This document shows, piece by piece, positions 24,891-27,102 of a DNA stretch of 27,102 nucleotides. Source of the DNA: an uncultured Prevotella sp. Lineage in GTDB: Bacteria; Bacteroidota; Bacteroidia; Bacteroidales; Bacteroidaceae. The notes under the pieces were generated by a model. That model did no database searches, was not told the origin of the DNA, and saw only the letters and a list, made by a program, of their open reading frames with translations. Every line of letters begins with the position of its first letter. Within the stretch, counting starts at the first letter, position 1. Where the stretch lies: positions 1-27,102 of the forward strand of contig USHW01000029.1 of the NCBI GenBank assembly GCA_900554545.1. The letters run 5' to 3'. The translations under genes and the position numbers were made by a program.

Positions 24891-25160
24891 ATGTTTACCG
24901 TCATATTGATAATGCTCTGCGGTATTGTTGTTGGCCGCTTGTTGCGTGGGCGCGTCTTGTCTTTTGTGCCGCGTGTCATAACGTTTCTCATTTGGCTGTT
25001 GCTTTTTTTACTGGGAATAGAGGTGGGTGCCAATCCCCGTGTCGTAGGTTCGCTCGGCAGTCTTGGCGTTGAGGCTGTTGTGCTCTCTGCATTTGCCGTG
25101 CTTGGGTGTGCCGTGCTTTGCTGGCTGTTGTTTAAGGGTGAAAGAGTGAGGGGTGAATGA
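24891..25160 (+). CDS. lysO: LysO-family exporter, N-terminal half
   Basis: Small inner-membrane protein of 89 residues, three hydrophobic helices, matching the N-terminal portion of LysO (DUF340, the E. coli YbjE lysine exporter), where the E. coli protein is one chain of about 300 residues. Conserved features include IVVGRLL near the start and LLLFLLGIEVGANPRV near the middle. It begins 15 bases after the Dma-like stop, so it could share that transcript. The C-terminal half is encoded by the next gene; I believe split LysO is common in Bacteroidetes, so this is not necessarily a broken gene. Confidence 0.85.
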   Translation: MFTVILIMLCGIVVGRLLRGRVLSFVPRVITFLIWLLLFLLGIEVGANPRVVGSLGSLGVEAVVLSAFAVLGCAVLCWLLFKGERVRGE

Positions 25161-25273
25161 TGGCTGGTTTGTTTGTGCGTGCTTTTTTCCCGTTTTCCTG
25201 TTTTTTATGGCCGTCTGCCTTGTCTAATGCCCAAGGTAGATTGGTTTTATTGTTCCCGTTTTTATCTTTTTAG
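25157..25273 (+). CDS. Possible 38-codon bridging frame between the two lysO halves
   Basis: ATG 25157 overlaps the TGA of the first half (ATGA) and runs to TAG 25271-25273, in the same frame as the second half, whose TTG start lies 3 bases later. The predicted peptide is hydrophobic and Phe-rich. It may be translated to couple the two halves by termination and restart, may be a remnant of a fused gene, or may be chance. I cannot decide from sequence alone. Confidence 0.3.
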   Translation: MMAGLFVRAFFPFSCFLWPSALSNAQGRLVLLFPFLSF

Positions 25274-25276
25274 CTC

Positions 25277-25882
25277 TTGAAGTCTGGTCTCGTCATAGTT
25301 TCGTTTTTTGTCGTCGGCACAATTGTCGGTGTCTGCGGCTTTTTTCCGGGGTGGCTTGCGTCATGTTCTGATGTCAGCTTTTATGCCTTGTGCGCCCTGA
25401 TGTTTTTTGTCGGTGTGAGCGTAGGCGGTGATTCTTCCGTCCTCCGCAGCATCCGTTCAGTCAGTCCGCGCCTGCTTCTCCTGCCTCTTGTCACTGTGGC
25501 CGGTACGCTTGGCGGAGTGGCCGTTGCCAGTCTGCTGTTTCCTGGCCGTAGCCTGGCCGACTGCCTTGCCGTGGGTTCCGGCTTCGGCTATTATTCTCTT
25601 TCGAGCATTTTCATCACTGAATACCGTGGCCCGGAGCTTGGCACTGTGGCCCTGCTTGCCAACATATCGCGTGAGCTGTTGACTTTGCTTTGTGCTCCGC
25701 TTCTCGTCCGTTGGTTCGGACGCCTTGCCCCGATTTCGGCCGGAGGGGCTACCACCATGGACACAACGCTGCCTGTCATTACGCGCACGTCGGGCAACGC
25801 CTATGTCGTTTTGTCGGTTTTTCACGGCTTTGTTGTCGATTTCAGCGTGCCGTTTCTTGTCACTTTCTTTTGCAGTCTGTAA
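25277..25882 (+). CDS. lysO: LysO-family exporter, C-terminal half (TTG start)
   Basis: Inner-membrane protein of 201 residues matching the C-terminal half of LysO, the lysine exporter. Family motifs are clear: ALMFFVGVSVGGD near residue 40, SGFGYYSLSSIFITE near 108, ANISRELLTLL, and GGATTMDTTLPVITRTSG near 156. An in-frame TAG at 25271-25273 blocks any longer frame, and the first in-frame ATG is inside a conserved helix (near residue 42). The start is therefore most likely TTG 25277, an uncommon start in this phylum. Substrate is inferred from E. coli LysO, which exports lysine and toxic lysine analogues. The stop is at 25880-25882. Confidence 0.88.
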   Translation: MKSGLVIVSFFVVGTIVGVCGFFPGWLASCSDVSFYALCALMFFVGVSVGGDSSVLRSIRSVSPRLLLLPLVTVAGTLGGVAVASLLFPGRSLADCLAVGSGFGYYSLSSIFITEYRGPELGTVALLANISRELLTLLCAPLLVRWFGRLAPISAGGATTMDTTLPVITRTSGNAYVVLSVFHGFVVDFSVPFLVTFFCSL

Positions 25883-26397
25883 CTCTGATTGTTCTAATCT
25901 TGATGTTTGTTGCTGGCCGTTTGCCTGCTTGATTCTTTGATGGATGTGCGGCTTATGCTGGGATGTGTAACAGGTCAGAGGTGTGTTTAGGGTTGTACTG
26001 GTGCTTGTCAGCTTTGAATTTGTTACCATAAGTTTACCATGAATTGACGTGTAAAAGCGATACATGTTTTAACAATTCGTGTTTTGAGATGTGATTTTAT
26101 TTTAATAAGCTTTTGTTAATGATAAAAAACGGGGCGTTTGATGCGTGTTGGACTTTTGTTTGCTGTAATTGTTTCCCTCTTTGTTGTGGTTGATGTGCGT
26201 GGTTTAAGAGTCTTTTTTCTTTCGGATTGTAATCTTTTTGTTTGACAACCGGCATGTTCTTGGGGCAGTAATGCCTTTCCGCTCATTGGTTTATGGCAGT
26301 TTGCAGTTTCTGAATACGTTGCCTGCGGTTTCTGAAAGGCCGTTTTTTCTGTATGTTTCGCCGTTCTTTTGTGCCACGTGGCCATTGCCTGCATGAC

Positions 26398-26463
26398 AGG
26401 ATGTGGTCTTTTGCGTGGCAAACAACCGTATTTTATCGTTCAAAAGGCCATCTTTTGCAATGT
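26398..26463 (+). repeat. Three 22-bp units (array 3), with decayed units upstream
   Basis: Units start at 26398, 26420 and 26442. The last is nearly canonical: AAAAG, core GCCAT, arm CTTTT, tail GCAATGT. The first keeps GTGGTCTTTTGCGTGG. Upstream, 26312-26355 holds TTTCTGAA twice at a 22-base spacing and GAAAGGCCGTTTTTTC (26334-26349), suggesting older units. The cores here have the same flipped sense (GGCC before the arm) as the first unit of array 2. Confidence 0.6.
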
Positions 26464-26660
26464 AATTCGTTATGTTTTATATTGTAAGTAGATATACATG
26501 TTTTGCTTATAATTGGTGTTTTACGTGCTTTGTCTTTTGTCGTATGGTAATCTTTGGCCGCAGTTTTGCTTATGCTTCTTTTTGATGCCTCTTGCTGGCG
26601 GCGTTTCGCTCTGAGGTTTGATACGCTCTTTATACCTTATTATATTGAATAAAAGCTCTA

Positions 26661-26794
26661 AGCCTGGTTCCTTTCATAGGCGGATGTTGTGCTTGACCTC
26701 GTAATGGGGTGTAGGTGGTTGTGTCGGAAAAGCCGTTTGAGCAGTTTATGGCTTATCGTTTCGGGCGGTCGATTTTAGCCTGGTTGCTTCCATA
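26661..26794 (+). repeat. Two copies of an 18-base sequence (AGCCTGGTTSCTTYCATA)
   Basis: Copies at 26661-26678 and 26777-26794, 116 bases apart, differ at two positions. They sit 80 to 220 bases upstream of the first rRNA promoter. They may be binding sites or a chance or decayed repeat. Confidence 0.4.
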
Positions 26795-26855
26795 TTTTAA
26801 ATTTCGTGATTTTACAGCTTAAATACGTTTTTTGACCCGTTTTACGTGAACAATA

Positions 26856-26886
26856 GTTGATTTAAGTCAAAAATATAATAAATTTG
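26856..26886 (+). promoter_or_regulatory. rRNA operon promoter P1
   Basis: A TTG-containing -33 (GTTG, 26856-26859), a 19-base spacer and TAAATTTG (26879-26886) match the Bacteroidetes pattern. It lies 62 bases upstream of a second promoter, as in other tandem rRNA promoters. Confidence 0.55.
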
Positions 26887-26916
26887 CATTGTTTTTGAAA
26901 AATTCTTGGCGAAATA

Positions 26917-26948
26917 TTTGCAGCATTAAGACAAATGCTTTACCTTTG
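26917..26948 (+). promoter_or_regulatory. rRNA operon promoter P2
   Basis: TTTG (26917-26920), a 20-base spacer and TACCTTTG (26941-26948) form a strong match to the Bacteroidetes -33/-7 consensus, close to the start of the leader. Confidence 0.75.
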
Positions 26949-26954
26949 CACTCG

Positions 26955-27102
26955 CTTTCACACCAAAAGTGATGCAGAGCACAAGTTCTTTGAAAAGTTG
27001 ACACAGGCGAGGAGCAGCGCGGCCCGTACGGGGTTGGATGTAAATCCGGCGTTGTACGGTCTGCGGCCTTGAAGGTTACAAGTTAAATTAAGGAATTATA
27101 CA
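26955..27102 (+). other. 5' leader of an rRNA operon (16S gene beyond the right edge)
   Basis: AGTTCTTTGAAAAGTTGACA (26984-27003) is the sequence found in the leaders of Bacteroidetes rRNA operons just upstream of 16S, probably including a boxA-like antitermination site. The window stops before the expected start of the 16S rRNA gene, so no mature rRNA is annotated. Confidence 0.75.

Larger units (their letters stand above)
25883..26850. other. Long intergenic region upstream of the rRNA operon
   Basis: I find no convincing gene here. Short open frames on either strand lack recognisable protein features. The + strand is visibly rich in T and G, with runs such as GTTTGCTGTAATTG and TTGTTGTGG. 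It contains the decayed 22-bp repeat block (26312-26463) and two related copies of an 18-base sequence (26661 and 26777). Confidence 0.6.

Noticed and set aside
25457..26065. 202-codon - strand frame over lysO
   Set aside because: Highly basic, Gln- and Thr-rich translation with no family features, opposite the LysO membrane protein.
26116..26421. 101-codon - strand frame in the intergenic region
   Set aside because: Lys-, Thr- and His-rich composition arises from the T/G-rich + strand; no promoter or domain seen.
1..27102. Insertion sequences, prophage, tRNA genes
   Set aside because: No transposase, integrase or phage protein and no cloverleaf-type sequence was recognised in the window.

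Overview
The window looks like chromosomal DNA from a member of the Bacteroidales, most likely Prevotellaceae. The reasons are the Bacteroidetes-type promoters (TAnnTTTG, several with a TTTG element about 20 bases upstream), the absence of Shine-Dalgarno sequences, three consecutive secreted proteins with type IX secretion (T9SS)-like C-termini, a NigD-like lipoprotein, a DUF4831-like protein, and an rRNA-operon promoter and leader of the Bacteroidetes kind at the right edge. The genus is inference.

Layout. 1-89 holds the 3' end of an unidentified gene. 252-13228 is a cluster of three large + strand genes for exported proteins: an 842-residue protein made of seven repeats, a 1124-residue M6-family metalloprotease with adhesin-like domains, and a 2244-residue multidomain adhesin-like protein. 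The 2244-residue gene is bracketed by two arrays of exactly four 22-bp units (6302-6389 and 13277-13364). A DMT/EamA transporter (13637-14557) converges on a GH53 galactanase gene (14720-15835); a large inverted repeat built of 15-bp units lies between them. The galactanase gene is the last of a - strand run that reads hpt, adk, obg, pgeF, GH53. Divergent from hpt is a bifunctional NAD(P)HX epimerase/dehydratase gene with an almost leaderless promoter, followed by a DUF4831-like gene and a NigD-like lipoprotein gene.

22855-24875 encodes an ECF sigma factor and a protein with a short cytoplasmic N-terminus, one inner-membrane helix, a long low-complexity periplasmic linker and a C-terminal outer-membrane beta-barrel. 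This is the architecture of the dual membrane-spanning anti-sigma factors (Das/Dma) described in Bacteroides thetaiotaomicron. Next come two genes that together make one LysO-type exporter, the second with a TTG start. About 1.2 kb of sequence without convincing genes follows, containing a decayed third copy of the 22-bp array, and the window ends with tandem rRNA promoters and the leader just before the expected 16S rRNA gene.

The most interesting items are the 22-bp arrays with an invertible core, the Das/Dma-like pair, the split lysO with its bridging 38-codon frame, and the repeat-built hairpins in intergenic regions.
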